64,000 nucleotides of DNA, taken from Trichostrongylus colubriformis. Lineage: Eukaryota > Nematoda > Chromadorea > Rhabditida > Trichostrongylidae. Position numbers and translations under genes: made by a program. How positions within the stretch are numbered: position 1 is the first letter of the stretch; every line of letters starts with the position of its first letter. The notes beneath the pieces were generated by a model. That model saw nothing but the letters and a program-made list of their open reading frames with translations, made no database searches and was not told the origin of the DNA. Of the stretch, positions 48,401-56,693 are shown one piece after another. Location of the stretch: contig OZ022261.1 of the NCBI GenBank assembly GCA_963978905.1, forward strand, positions 32,051,686 through 32,115,685, given 5' to 3'.

Positions 48401-51400
48401 GTGTATATGTCATCGTGGCGCCCCACACAGTCTGCTTGGGCCCTCAACAATCCTCTGTGTGAAAGAGAATGTGAATCCTCTCCTCCCCCCCTCCCCCCCC
48501 CCCCGTCCCTCCCCCTCTGAGTAACAGATTTGGATGCGTTTCGGTTCCACGGCTGCCTCTGACCGAGTAGCAGTGGAGGGTGATGCAAGGTACATGCTCA
48601 CTGACTTGAATGCCCTCGCTGTCTGCATCACCCCTTCGATGATGCAGAGGGTGCGAAAGCACGTAAGCGATCATTTGAGAGGGAATCGATTTCACGCCAT
48701 ATCTATTTTCATAGCTCACAGTCGGTCCAAATTACCGCTAACGGTATCGTCAGTATTGATCTGACACATTCGTTGCATCAACAATTATTCATATGAGCTT
48801 TTCCCTTCCGAGCGACCGAGCTGAATCGGACATTCATGTGGGCTCATGAATGATTACGTCAGTGATTGTAGATTAACAAATTACTTCAAATTGGATTTTC
48901 TTTAATTAGCAGGGCTATGATGAACGTGGGACCTTTCTCAGTAGCAGACTAAACTTAATTTGATTCGTTTACGATGCACCTTGAGAGATAATTAGTCTCT
49001 ACTAATTGCAACATTATCGAGTTATCGTCAATAGAGCGCAAAGAACAGGCTGACTCACGATTTGTATAATGAAATGGCAGTTTCGCTCATCAAACGAGTT
49101 CTCTTTGATCAGAACTGTTTCAGCCAGAAGACTTCAAAGGCGATCCGTCGAAATTCGTGCCACCTGCTGATGCTGAACACGTGTATGTCCACCTTATCTT
49201 TTCTTAAGAGAGACAGGTTATATAGCTCGCAAGATTGTACGCGGTAAGCTCATGCCTGCACCAAGCTCGGCCGTGAGATAAATTGTAGTCGCTGCCGTTG
49301 CACACACGACGCTCTATCAGCTGCTTGACTCCTCTACCTTCCCCCCCCCCCCCCTAAAGCACACCTTTCCGAATTTCTCCTTGGTGGATTCTCCTGAGAG
49401 TACGCTGAAGTCGCCTTCGGAGAAGGGACTGAGGGGATCGAGCACGACGGAGACACTCACTTCAGCCCGTAAAGGGAAAGCGAACTCTTACGACCTTATG
49501 GGGTGCCAATAACGCTGGCTTCTTTCGCTGTTACGGTAGGAAAAGTTTGTGGGAATCAATAAAGACCACTGCAGATGAGTGTATAGCGGCAGCGTACTGT
49601 ATATAATCCTGTTAAAAATCCAGCAATAGTGTAAAGTGTAGATTTGGTGCGACAAAATTTTCGAGTTTTCAGAGAGGTGCGATACCCATCACGCCTTTCC
49701 GGTGTTCGAAGTGTTAAATATGATACGAAGAAACATAAGTGGCAAGAGCCTGAGACCACAACAACTACAACTACCACCACCACCACAACGACTACTCCCG
49801 CACCGGTAATTTATAACATCCTTGTATGCTGAACATACTTCTAAACAATCCAGTTTTCAGACAACAACAGTCAAAGACACTTCGGGTGAAGGTGATGGCC
49901 AAGCGGTACTAGTTTACCCGTCGGTTGGACGGTGCACTTACAGTGCCATGTACCAGACCGCTTTCCAAGGCACAAAAATGATAAGGAGTATCTATGTGAA
50001 GAGGTCAGTCCAGACATGGTTTGGTTTTTTAGCTTTTTTTGGTAGCTGAGAGGGTTTTCAAAATATATCTCTTAATAGCTATATCATTATCAAAGACAAA
50101 ACACTGTGTAAGTAATTGGCTTTTTTCAGCCCAGCAGACTGTTTCGCTGCCTGCTACGCCCACAGCTGTCGATCGGCAAATTTGATTTCAAACGGTTTGT
50201 AATTTGATTTATTACGCTTTTCAAATGCGCCTTCTGGTCTGTCGAATTTCCAACCCTCTTCGAAATGGTGGCTCAGAGGTATCACATATTGTGGGAAATC
50301 CGTGTTTCCACTTATGGGTCCTCTCGAAGACCTTCATGGTCAGTTGTTACATAGCTGACATGCACTGATATAAGGAACCTCGAAGGTGAACATCGTACTC
50401 CTCCTGAGCTATCAGAAAAACTGCGATTGTATCTTGGGAAGGTGGGACCCGCAATCGCATGTGTCGTCGTGCGCACTCCCACTTGCGCATGCTATTTACC
50501 CTCCGCAACGCACTGCCCGTGAGTGGTAGCAAACCATGAGTGATAACAGACCAAAGTGGCAGAGAGAAAATAGCACGCACAAGTGAGAGTGAGTAGACGA
50601 TGAATGAGAACGCTCGATGATGCTTTTGTTTGTCCTCAGTCTAAAGACTAGATTGTGCTCATATGTTTTGAAGATTCAATTGAAAAGGTAGGTCATAGCA
50701 TTAGACTAGATTGTGCTCATATGTTTTGAAGATTCAATTGAAAAGGTAGGTCATAGCATATCACAAAAGAATCTTACAACTGCATCCACTTTGTAATGTA
50801 GCCTTGTACCAAAGCCTTTGAGGGTGCTACAAATAGGACGTTTGGTTCATTTTATGATCAATACCACATTAAGGCAGGATTCTTCGATAATCTTCGGGTC
50901 ACCATAGATTATATTAATGGAGCTCGACTACAGTACTTTATTTTGTCAAGTTAATAACAAAAACAAGCCCATGGCTCGCTTTATTCCACAGGGACACAAG
51001 GTTAATGAAATAATGTGGGCTAAGAGTCATGTTACAGGTAATTGAGTGCGTTCATGAGCATCAGATTTTACATAGAATCAACAGATCTTCCACTGTGTAA
51101 TCGAACATTGTCCAAAATGTTATAAGGAGCATCTAGTAATTGGAAAAGCGGTCGTTTTCCAACATTTTCTCCGCTGTCAGATGGACATTCCGTTCTCGCT
51201 AAGGTCTTTGTATTAGTCGTCATTTGTGGTAATTCCTCGGTACGCGTTTTCACCGAGTGCCGGGGGCGTGGCTGAAACACCCCAAGCATCCTCCCACCAA
51301 TGACGATCAAGATGGCCCCACATCATAGGCATTTACAGAATGCGCCCTTAACTCTACCGTATCATAAGGTAGCATGGTCGAAACGTTCTACATAATGCTT

Positions 51401-51586
51401 GTCGCTTGCGTATTGGCAACTTTGGTCATGTTTTATCGAGCCTTTTCTTCAACTCGTTTGCTTCAAGGTGCGATGAACACATGCGAACTGTTCCGTGATT
51501 CTATCATCGACTACCGTAATATCGGGCAGATATCCTACGACGGCCAAACAGTCTACTTTGATGGAATTCAATGCGAAGGACCGTAG
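28736..51586 (+). CDS. Secreted five-PAN-domain, mucin-like protein (24 exons, about 997 aa)
   Basis: Exons: 28736-28808, 28864-28939, 30162-30287, 30352-30434, 32054-32311, 32827-32920, 34281-34447, 34502-34570, 35061-35132, 35218-35544, 36150-36261, 36548-36708, 39506-39610, 39802-39922, 39985-40056, 41161-41290, 41350-41490, 44272-44478, 45970-46050, 49124-49182, 49673-49805, 49861-50003, 50130-50194, 51468-51586. Every junction keeps frame and the total is divisible by three. Five Cys-rich PAN/apple modules alternate with Ser/Thr/Glu-rich linkers behind a signal peptide. PAN modules are extracellular protein- or glycan-binding folds, and this layout in nematodes suits an apical matrix, cuticle or glycocalyx protein (inference). 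As I recall it, C. elegans SRAP-1 has PAN plus mucin-like regions, but this is unverified. No ZP domain was seen. The ATG lies 19 nt after a TTTTATAG acceptor that could be a spliced-leader site. The 3' end is uncertain: a GT at the stop could be a donor and no AATAAA follows closely. Confidence 0.78.
32054..32311 (+). CDS. Exon 5: acidic/Ser-rich linker between PAN 1 and PAN 2
   Basis: The exon lies between an acceptor CATGCAG and a donor GTTAGT, begins and ends in phase 1, and adds about 86 residues (roughly 120-205). The composition is Glu/Lys/Ser-rich (ETTANAKALPDTLKK, SFSSQEQSTTSSSNSRR), with no Cys. It reads as an extended, probably O-glycosylated spacer. It joins exon 4 directly in frame, so a possible small exon at 31474-31523, which has the wrong phase, is not needed. 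Confidence 0.65.
32827..34447 (+). CDS. Exons 6-7: PAN domain 2
   Basis: Exon 6 (32827-32920) gives the first half, VCFRTIERRYLLGGSF through SSIDEC. Exon 7 (34281-34447) gives CLCADTFSALRLHRCQSLQW, the YS...GKCVLNRGS stretch and the closing IYQYINCD. The Cys spacing (C, CxC, C, C, C) and the order aromatic-Cys-Leu-Asn are those of a PAN_1 domain. The internal intron is phase 2 and both outer introns are phase 1. The 1.36-kb internal intron carries a family B foldback element at 33745-33985, which has its own GC-rich open frames on both strands; these are not coding. Confidence 0.82.
33745..33985. repeat. Family B foldback element, copy in PAN intron 6
   Basis: A perfect 20-bp inner inverted repeat, GTGTGCAGATATGACAGCGA, is present at both ends. 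Flanks AGTTTACA (33737-33744) and AGTTTTCA (33986-33993) look like an 8-bp target duplication with one change. The interior is GC-rich and includes GTACGACTTGCGAATCGATT and GCAGAGCGTGGCTGCGTCAC. Confidence 0.8.
34502..35544 (+). CDS. Exons 8-10: Ser/Thr/Glu-rich mucin-like linker
   Basis: Three phase 1-1 exons (34502-34570, 35061-35132, 35218-35544) read as one linker of about 156 residues. Exon 8 carries STNTSTSSTD, exon 9 TSTTEKPSSKRP, and exon 10 a long array of Thr/Ser with Glu (STTTETTTTAEWTTTEEYSS and similar). The density of Ser/Thr with Pro and acidic residues suggests dense O-glycosylation. Exon 10 is also open in a second plus-strand frame and on the minus strand because of its repetitive codons; those frames are shadows. 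Confidence 0.75.
36150..36708 (+). CDS. Exons 11-12: PAN domain 3
   Basis: Exon 11 (36150-36261), after a very strong TTTTTTTTCAG acceptor, encodes NNGCFEEIPSYVMTNVAGG and DECKCFCSNS. Exon 12 (36548-36708) encodes RRYSFECLSATYYHEERDC, ILNLDDR and the closing VTYLGITCGK. The module is phase 1-2-1. A second in-frame acceptor (TTTTTTCAG) ends at 36017, exactly 132 nt upstream with no stop between, so an exon 11 longer by 44 codons is possible. Of the five modules this one matches a classic nematode PAN domain most clearly. Confidence 0.85.
36775..37175 (-). repeat. Family D dispersed element, copy 3, in PAN intron 12
   Basis: Inverted relative to copies 1 and 2: GTGACGTCCATCTGGGTGGG, TGTGGCCACGAGGGC, CACGTGGTCAGGTACGCGGA, TTTGAACTGCGCTTCACCCG, GGCGGAAATTCAAATGAG and TTTCTGTTTATGCACTGC. 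Its outer edge merges into the hairpin at 37154-37226. Confidence 0.62.
37154..37226. repeat. 73-bp near-perfect hairpin
   Basis: Two 36-bp arms around a single C, one mismatch. The outer part AATTTCCGTGAACGATC matches the edge of family D elements (CGTCCACGGAAATT at 7 kb), so it may be a palindromic terminus of that family. Confidence 0.9.
38187..38512. repeat. 326-bp palindrome with a tandem repeat at its apex
   Basis: Two 141-bp arms (38187-38327 and 38372-38512) are inverse complements with only about two mismatches. The outer end, AGGCCGCTTCCATACTTTGC, resembles the ends of family A elements. The arms are very CpG-rich (runs of ACGCGCGTGAC). The 44-bp centre consists of two exact 22-bp direct repeats beginning GATCGTGGCCGCTTCGTGTA, which also run slightly into the right arm. 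Long open frames on both strands here mirror each other and are not genes. Confidence 0.9.
39506..39610 (+). CDS. Exon 13: short Thr/Pro/Lys linker
   Basis: Acceptor CATTTTTCAG, donor AG|GTTTGC, phase 1-1, 35 codons: EETNASLTKELFNANCQ followed by QPPTTTSAPKKRKM. It follows a 2.8-kb intron filled with family D sequence, a short hairpin and a 326-bp palindrome. One unpaired Cys is present. It joins exons 12 and 14 in frame. Confidence 0.65.
39802..41290 (+). CDS. Exons 14-16: PAN domain 4
   Basis: Exon 14 (39802-39922) gives DKCFLELSDFVLEGTALA and QECKCRCLNGES. Exon 15 (39985-40056) gives YGEPCQSFQFYFDSSTCLIN. Exon 16 (41161-41290) gives YYWDYSDDVRMKYFADFC and then a polar tail. The first internal intron is phase 2 and sits at the same place after the CxC motif as in PAN 3, so PAN 3 and PAN 4 look like the closest pair. 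The donor after exon 14 (GTGCGC) is weak. The 1.1-kb intron 15 contains the antisense tRNA-Glu. The acceptor of exon 16 was chosen for phase: a nearer ATTCAG at 41195 would cut the domain and break the frame. Confidence 0.68.
40788..40858 (-). tRNA. tRNA-Glu (anticodon UUC)
   Basis: On the minus strand the acceptor stem TCCCATG pairs with CATGGGA. The A box is TGGTCTAGTGG, the anticodon loop TTTTCAC gives UUC between CGTGG/CCACG stems, and the T arm contains GGTTCGATTCC. The length of 71 nt and the full cloverleaf fit a functional eukaryotic tRNA-Glu. A TTTT run a few bases downstream can serve as Pol III terminator. It lies antisense inside an intron of the PAN gene, with internal promoters independent of the host gene. 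Confidence 0.93.
41350..46050 (+). CDS. Exons 17-19: charged and Thr-rich linker
   Basis: Three phase 0-0 exons: 41350-41490 (47 codons, KETTTTPSLKSRDIENEEVH), 44272-44478 (69 codons, EPPPPKWNSDNRTSGGYGGY and TTTPSTTTTTERPKMKRYVV) and 45970-46050 (27 codons, ETDGLDEKEFEKIVELEL). The region is low in Cys, rich in Pro, Thr and charge, and likely extended. The intron between the first two exons holds a 1.57-kb Tc3-like element and an antisense open stretch; the next holds a family B foldback with a clean 8-bp target duplication. Confidence 0.6.
41795..43363. mobile_element. Tc3-like element with IR/DR ends, inside an intron of the PAN gene
   Basis: A 30-bp terminal repeat beginning CAGTGCGTTTCATAATTATA is perfect at both ends and flanked by TA (41793-41794 and 43364-43365). 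A second copy of the same motif (CCGTTTCATAACTATAAGGT) sits about 170 bp inside the left end, and another about 170 bp inside the right end, giving two repeated sites per end. The interior holds an open piece at 42239-42490 (LPREIIAIHEKGILG, GTTARTVVRQCRNINKEI), which resembles a transposase N-terminal DNA-binding region, followed by decayed sequence. Family assignment rests on end structure and length (1.57 kb). Confidence 0.82.
43737..44008 (-). CDS. Possible minus-strand exon inside the PAN gene intron
   Basis: The minus strand is open from an acceptor-like CCCTTGTAG (44009-44011) to a stop at 43737. It includes FAFCYSDSRKGKCKTMDKYN, TAFYTIVLSNTTIFSDSPGV and WINRTKYVAAHSTMRESVTF. A GTACTA near the end could be a donor. 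The 3' part (43745-43775) resembles, with gaps, a stretch near the window start (about 20-50), so it may belong to a dispersed repeat. No partner exon was found. Confidence 0.25.
45151..45392. repeat. Family B foldback element with exact 8-bp target duplication
   Basis: Ends GGGTGTGTGTACTTACGACA and complement GGTGTGTGTGTACATACGAC are inverted. The element is bounded by CCTATGTT at 45143-45150 and again at 45393-45400, an exact 8-bp duplication. The interior has CAATCGATTCGGCAAGTCGT. It lies in the PAN gene intron between exons 18 and 19. Confidence 0.85.
46627..46796. repeat. Family A foldback element, copy 3
   Basis: Left GCCGCGTTCATACTTTGCGG and right GGCGCAAAGTATGAACGTGG are inverted. 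Between them are the family's CTCTGCGTCTCCGC and AACGCAGCCACGCT blocks. The copy lies in an intron of the PAN gene. Open frames on both strands here are products of the repeat. Confidence 0.75.
47640..48250 (+). pseudogene. Decayed mariner-like transposase
   Basis: Read across frames and several stops, the plus strand gives the order of a mariner transposase N-terminal half: HFKLDKTVPKTAGDIKCGLR, then DLQDDEGRGPPLDVHNNEMR (the GRP linker), NWRETTQKPALVLAR, ALRELDKIARV, SEMLKSNEIIISVCDLC and NHIV before the expected catalytic motif, which is not recognisable. It is unrelated in detail to the other mariner copies here and much older. No end repeats were identified. It lies in the intron between exons 19 and 20 of the PAN gene. 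Confidence 0.55.
49124..49805 (+). CDS. Exons 20-21: linker with a 14-residue poly-Thr tract
   Basis: Exon 20 (49124-49182), acceptor CTGTTTCAG and donor GTATGT, encodes PEDFKGDPSKFVPPADAEH. Exon 21 (49673-49805), acceptor GAGTTTTCAG, encodes EVRYPSRLSGVRSVKYDTKK and then 14 consecutive Thr codons ending PAP. The Thr codons are mixed ACA/ACT/ACC/ACG, so the tract is held as protein sequence rather than being a pure trinucleotide run. Phases (0 to 2 to 0) link exon 19 to exon 22 exactly. Confidence 0.62.
49861..51586 (+). CDS. Exons 22-24: PAN domain 5 and C-terminus
   Basis: Exon 22 (49861-50003) begins with Thr-rich sequence, then GRCTYSAMYQTAFQGTKMIR. Exon 23 (50130-50194) gives PADCFAACYAHSCRSANLIS. 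Exon 24 (51468-51586) gives MNTCELFRDSIIDYRN, ISYDGQTVYFDGIQC and a stop three codons later. This is a complete PAN module, phase 0-2-1. The stop at 51584-51586 directly after the last PAN Cys is plausible, but the CCGTAGGAG there could be a donor leading to exons I could not find. The 1.27-kb intron 23 contains a perfect tandem duplication. Confidence 0.75.
50646..50761. repeat. Perfect 58-bp tandem duplication
   Basis: The unit starting GACTAGATTGTGCTCATATG occurs at 50646-50703 and again from 50704 with no visible difference. It lies in intron 23 of the PAN gene. Two exact copies suggest a recent event or an assembly artefact. Confidence 0.93.
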
Positions 51587-52139
51587 GAGCCATATAGTTT
51601 CTGTATAATCTGCATGTGTCATTATTTGTGTGTACCTTAGCTCTTACCAGAACTCGTTCATCGCATTCTCACTCCAACAGAGTGAATGAGCTGAGCGCCG
51701 ACATAGTGATCAGATATTGTATGACCTTAGTTCTACCATCTATTTTCTACTGTGCAAGACTATACGGGTTTTGTTGTGTTTAGTCGGAATATGGTAACAG
51801 TATATGCATCAGCGAACATGTCACTTTGATCATGCTATGATAGAAAATAATGCTCAGGATAAAATGACTAAGTAAAACTTTGAATAACTTCCAGGTGTTC
51901 TGAATTCTAGCCTACAGGATTTGAAAAATAACACAGACGATTTCGAGGTCAGGGCGGTGTTGGCACGAGAATCTCAGCAGCCTGAGTGCAAAACCATTGA
52001 GGCATTCTGAATCCTGTGAATTCATCCAAAAATGAAACGGAGAGAAGAATGGCCATGATAACGCGAGAATTGATGCCTTTATGAGGATAGCCTCCCAAGA
52101 GTGAGCTCGAGTAACGACCAGTCCACATCATTGCTGACC

Positions 52140-52398
52140 GGGTATATCCATTTACGACAAAAAATCGCGTGACTGCTCGCGGCGAGCGGCGCGGCGGGTG
52201 TGAGTGCCAGTGGCAAGGTATGGCAGCGCGGGGCAGGGTGGCATGGATGCAGGAGGCAGAGTGACATGGGTGGAAGTGCAGAGTTGACGCAACCACGCTC
52301 TGCCGGGCTCCCGAGGGCAATCGATTCGGCAAGTCGTACAGATGGCGCCACGAGTGCGATGCCGCGAAGCGATTTTTTGTCGTAAGTAGACACACCCG
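52140..52398. repeat. Family B foldback element with exact 8-bp target duplication
   Basis: Bounded by TGCTGACC at 52132-52139 and 52399-52406. Inner ends TTTACGACAAAAAATCGCG and GCGATTTTTTGTCGTAAGT are inverted. The interior matches the 45.2-kb copy in the same orientation (AATCGATTCGGCAAGTCGTA). Several overlapping open frames here are artefacts. Confidence 0.85.
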
Positions 52399-53032
52399 TG
52401 CTGACCGATTGGTGTCGAGAATCCCGCTGACTGCCATCCTTTGATTACGTGATAGTCAAGGTGGCCTCGAATTACAGTAAGGCGATGAAATATTTGGCCG
52501 GTTAGTTATGAATTGCCTTGATTCTTTCAGGTCTTGAAAAAGGGAATCCCGCCGAACGTCAGCCAGTAAAGGTATTTAAACAACCTGGTCAAGACCTCGT
52601 CAAGAGTTGAATAGCGGAAGAAAGTTAATTAATATCTTTAAGTAATTCTAAATCTTTGTTGAAATCAACGTGGAAAAGATGAAGTGAACGGCCAGGCTTT
52701 GCGGGATCTGCCACGTGTTTGACTTACAATCACTCGCAGCGTATGTCTATGAAAATCCAAAGTAACAACGAACTCAAAACCGACAAATTCGTCCGAAAGA
52801 CAGTCAGTAGTTCCATGATTGGTAAGATCATTTTTAGGCGTATTGTTGCCTTAGTGAACCTTCTGTGTTCTGTATCGAATTAGTAGGACGCTTTATTTTG
52901 ATAACTTCAATCCTCCAGTGTCGCAAATACAATATGTAAAGGCACCCAGCTCTCTATGTAGACATCGTTTCACAGACAACCGTCCTACCATAATTCGGGT
53001 CATGGTTGAATCGAGCGGCAACTACTTCCGCT

Positions 53033-53269
53033 CGGGTGTGTGCACATTTGACGGAAAATCGCTTCGCGGCGCCATCAGTACGACTTGCGGAATCGATTGC
53101 CCTTGAGAGCCCGGCGGAGCGTGGATGCGACACCTCCGCTTTTCTACCCATGCTACACTGCCTCCTGTACCCATGCCACCCTGCATCCTCCACTGGCACT
53201 TTGCCTCACTTGAAAGATGCCCTGCGAGCCGCTCGCCGCGCGAAAATCCATCATAAGTGCACACATCCC
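53033..53269. repeat. Family B foldback element
   Basis: Left CGGGTGTGTGCACATTTGAC and right (complement GGGATGTGTGCACTTATGAT) are inverted. The interior in the opposite orientation to the previous copy includes CAGTACGACTTGCGGAATCG. Target duplication is not clear. Confidence 0.75.
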
Positions 53270-53424
53270 TTCTGTCTCACCTCAACACATAGAAAAAGCA
53301 TTGGAAATGGAGCAGCTTGAACTCACTCAACTGGAGCAGTGAAAGAAAACAGAATAGGACTGATGTTTTCTGCCAATGAAAAGGCTAGTTGTGAAGGCTT
53401 TATCTTCGGTGGAACTCGCCTCAA

Positions 53425-53680
53425 AAAATGCGCCTTCGGAGTGTTTATCCCGTTCTCATCACTTTTCACATCGCGCTGCAGCGTTTCGCTGGCCGAGTTA
53501 CTGCGATGGCGGTGTAACGTTCATGGCTGGCTGACCCGTCCCTAGTCGTCTACACTTTCCCTTCAGCGGCTTGTGATGTAGAGGGGCGAAGGAAGACGAG
53601 AGAGGAGAGGTTCCATTTCTCACGTTTTCGGCTGTTTCATTTAGTTCTTTCTCTACTGTTGCATGACTTAGCGCCTCGAT
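53425..53680 (+). repeat. Family C dispersed element, copy 4
   Basis: Shared blocks: GGCCGAGTTACTGCGATGGC, GTAACGTTCATGGCTGGCTG, CAGCGGCTTGTGATGTAGAG, GAAGACGAGAGAGGAGAGGT and TTAGTTCTTTCTCTACTGTT. It starts about 155 bp after a family B element. Confidence 0.55.
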
Positions 53681-53689
53681 TTCCATATT

Positions 53690-56058
53690 TCACAATCAGC
53701 TTGGATTGTACATTTCTTCAGAAGAATCGCACACGGAAAATTGGGATTCTCTGTTACCCATATGATGTGTTGTATTTGCTTAAAAAGCAAAGCTGAGAAC
53801 TGTATCTTAGCCGGATTCTCACACTTCCGCGTTGGACTTCGTAACGGCCCTTATTAAGCGTAAATATATGGGTAACAGACGGTCTGATTTATCCTTGCAC
53901 TTTTTCTTTAACAACCGGTCATTTGCGAAGTATCCAAGTAGCGATTACCTACCGAAATGTCACCTTTGCCCACCATTGCACTATGAAACTGCTCTGTTTC
54001 TGTATGAGCGAGCAACGCAATCTCTTTCCTATACTTGCTTTAGCAAAAAACTGAGGAACAAAACTGACTAGGGCAACCCCTACCCTCGTTTGTAGGCTAT
54101 CCGAGCGGAATGTGTAGGAGATCGGTCATAATTGAATTTTCCTTGGAAACGATTGCGCATAATGCTGCCTATGATGGTCTAAAAACAAGACGTTTTTGTT
54201 TCAGTCGGCTTGTTTTCTACCAATGGAGAGGATAACCAGCTCCACCACCATATAATTAAACGATAATAACTAACTCGAAGTGACTGAATCGCAATTACTT
54301 GTGAACGATGATGATTGCTGATTGGACGTAGAAAATTTCGCTCTTGACGGGCGATAGAATTATTGCATTCACTGAACCAAAGAACAGCACCGTAGAAGGG
54401 CGTCAACCTTTATAATATGGCTAGACGATGAAGTCTGGTCGGCACTAGAGCACGAACTTAAAATTCGCACCACTAGGATCTCCTGAAAGTGGCCGACATG
54501 GATTGTGATGCAAGCCTTTGGCGAAAAAAAAATGCTAACCATCATGGCATTCGAAAAAACAAATTTTGCAGTTTTTCTGGAAGTTTCTTGCCTTTGAGCG
54601 ACTCTTGGATGCCTGCATTTCACCGCTTTTTTTTTCACTAAAGCAAAAATTAAGGATCGGTAAGCGGTAATGAAGAAAATGAAGTATAATACTTGAAGCT
54701 TGTAATCATATACTGGAGGTAATATCCGCTCCAGTGGAATCGCTATGAATTTAATCAAAAATGATAGAAACTCAATTTCTAGGGAAACTTTCAAGATATA
54801 CCTTCATGTTAAATACACACTGCTATATATTCCTTGCTACTATAGACTGTAGCTCACTCCTTTTATTTTAAACTTTTGAAATTTCAAGGATATAAATTTA
54901 AAATAGCACACCTTTCGAGACCAGGATACACTGATGAAAAACTGTACTCTTCAAGAGTATATTCAGCTATTTTCACTAATTTGCAACTTTCGAATGTTTT
55001 AGGTTTCGACAAGAGTTGAAATGTGCGATTAAAATCCTAATTACTAATGGAAAAAAAAACAGTCTAATAAATTTTAGACAGCATTTTTTAGAGCCAATAA
55101 GCCCTCGATGACAGATGCCGCTTTGCATGAAATGAACGCCTTATTGGTATAAAATTATGTTAGAAAGAAAAAAAGGCAAAAACCTGTATTTTCCTTTGCA
55201 AGAAGCTAATACATTTCTTTGTGATCATGAGCCATTCATTACCTATGGTAACTAAGGGTACCATACATAGTAAAGAAGAACAACCTTCACATTCTGCAAT
55301 CTTATAGGCATCGTGCTAGCGTCTAGAATTCTGAAGTGAATCAACGAGATTGCTAATTTAATTGCCAACCACTAAATGAATCAATCAAAAAATAACGATG
55401 CAAGAAATGACTCATGTCATCACCGCCATCAGCGCTGATCTAGGATCAGCGAATTTACGTCTTCTAGGAAACCTTGAGTTTGTATAAACGCTACGCAATC
55501 GTAAAGTGGCAGTTCTTGAAAATGATGAGTTCTGAATTATTCACTTCATGGAATGGAATTTGAGTAGCTCATAGATCTCTTATAATATATAGTTAAAACG
55601 TTCCAGAATTTTCGTCACTAGACATTTAATACCGATCTAATGAGTGAAACAACGCTTTATCGTAATGAGTTCTTCGAACATTGAGATAAGTTCTATTTAA
55701 AGCGTCAATACTATATAGAACGTTTCGCCTGTCTGACCGTGCCTCTGTCCGTCCGACTGTCCTTCCGTCCCTTCGTCCGTCCCCCTGTCCGTCACGAAAT
55801 TGGGCATAACATGAAAACCTGTGGATACAGGGACAAGTTTGGAATGGGCGGGGCATAGGACAAGAAGTGAGGGGCACATGGACCAGGCTGAGCTCCCGAA
55901 ATGTCGGTCCTTAAATTAAAAGTTGTTTGTCCGGTGAAATTTTCCAAACATGAGGAAAAATGGGCTATGGACAGCCATGAGTATCCATGAAGGAGGCCTG
56001 GGCACAGTGGACGGAGCACGTGTCGAAAGTTATCTTAAATGCACTTGAAAGGAGAGGA
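53690..56058. other. No gene recognised
   Basis: A minus-strand frame at 54369-54794 is long but of mixed hydrophobic and Ser-rich composition without a motif. The rest is AT-rich. Confidence 0.4.
55738..55796. repeat. Imperfect GTCCGTCC simple repeat
   Basis: A run of CTGTCCGTCC/CTTCCGTCC units. The minus-strand Arg/Gly/Asp-rich frames across it are low-complexity artefacts. Confidence 0.75.
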
Positions 56059-56120
56059 AACCCGTCCACAATGGCGGAGCGTGATGTGATAACCCGTCGA
56101 CAATGGCGGAGCATGATGTG
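56059..56120. repeat. Two-copy tandem repeat, period 32
   Basis: AACCCGTCCACAATGGCGGA and the rest of the unit is repeated at 56091 with two substitutions in about 30 bases. Confidence 0.85.
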
Positions 56121-56531
56121 CTGAGTAAATTTATAATAAAAGCAATTTCCATCGACCCACAGACGCCCATAATGTTACGCGCGCAGTAGTGCGCGCCAGC
56201 TCGACTGGTACAGTATAAAGTATCAGTTATGCGCTTTCGAATGAAAACCATACTATTTCGAACTACGGCCACAGCACACCAGCCTTGTTCATTAATAAGA
56301 TCATGCTAGAAGACCATTATTGTTTCACCCCGAAAACTGATTGTACGCAAAGTCTGGTATGGGTTGAGGGATTTTTAAGGAACGAGCATCGTGTCTTGGG
56401 TCGGAAAGGGAAAGAGTGATATTACATGGGTTTCAGTCGAGGAAAGGTTGTTGATTTCTGTGTTCTTTTTCCCAAACTGAAAGCGAGGAGGTAGAACCCG
56501 TAATGGCTGAGCAACGGGATTTGCACTCCTT

Positions 56532-56693
56532 AGGCAGCGTTTATACTTTGTACCGGCAGGGCGTGGCTGCGTTCACCGAGGCAGAGTGGCAGGGGAAGGT
56601 GCCCAGACGACGCAAGTAACGAGACATGATGCCACAGGCGGAGACGCAGAGACACGCAACCACGCTCTGCCGGCGCAAAGTAGAAAAGTAGCC
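56532..56693. repeat. Family A foldback element, copy 4
   Basis: Left GGCAGCGTTTATACTTTGTA and right GCCGGCGCAAAGTAGAAAAG are diverged inverted ends. The interior has GGGCGTGGCTGCGTTCAC and GGAGACGCAGAGACACGCAA, as in copies 1 and 3. Confidence 0.68.

Noticed and set aside
48410..48764. Frames across the C-rich stretch near 48.5 kb
   Set aside because: Low-complexity Gly-rich or Pro-rich products of a C/G run.
54369..54794. 141-codon minus-strand frame
   Set aside because: AT-rich region, no motif, no homology I recognise and no splice context.
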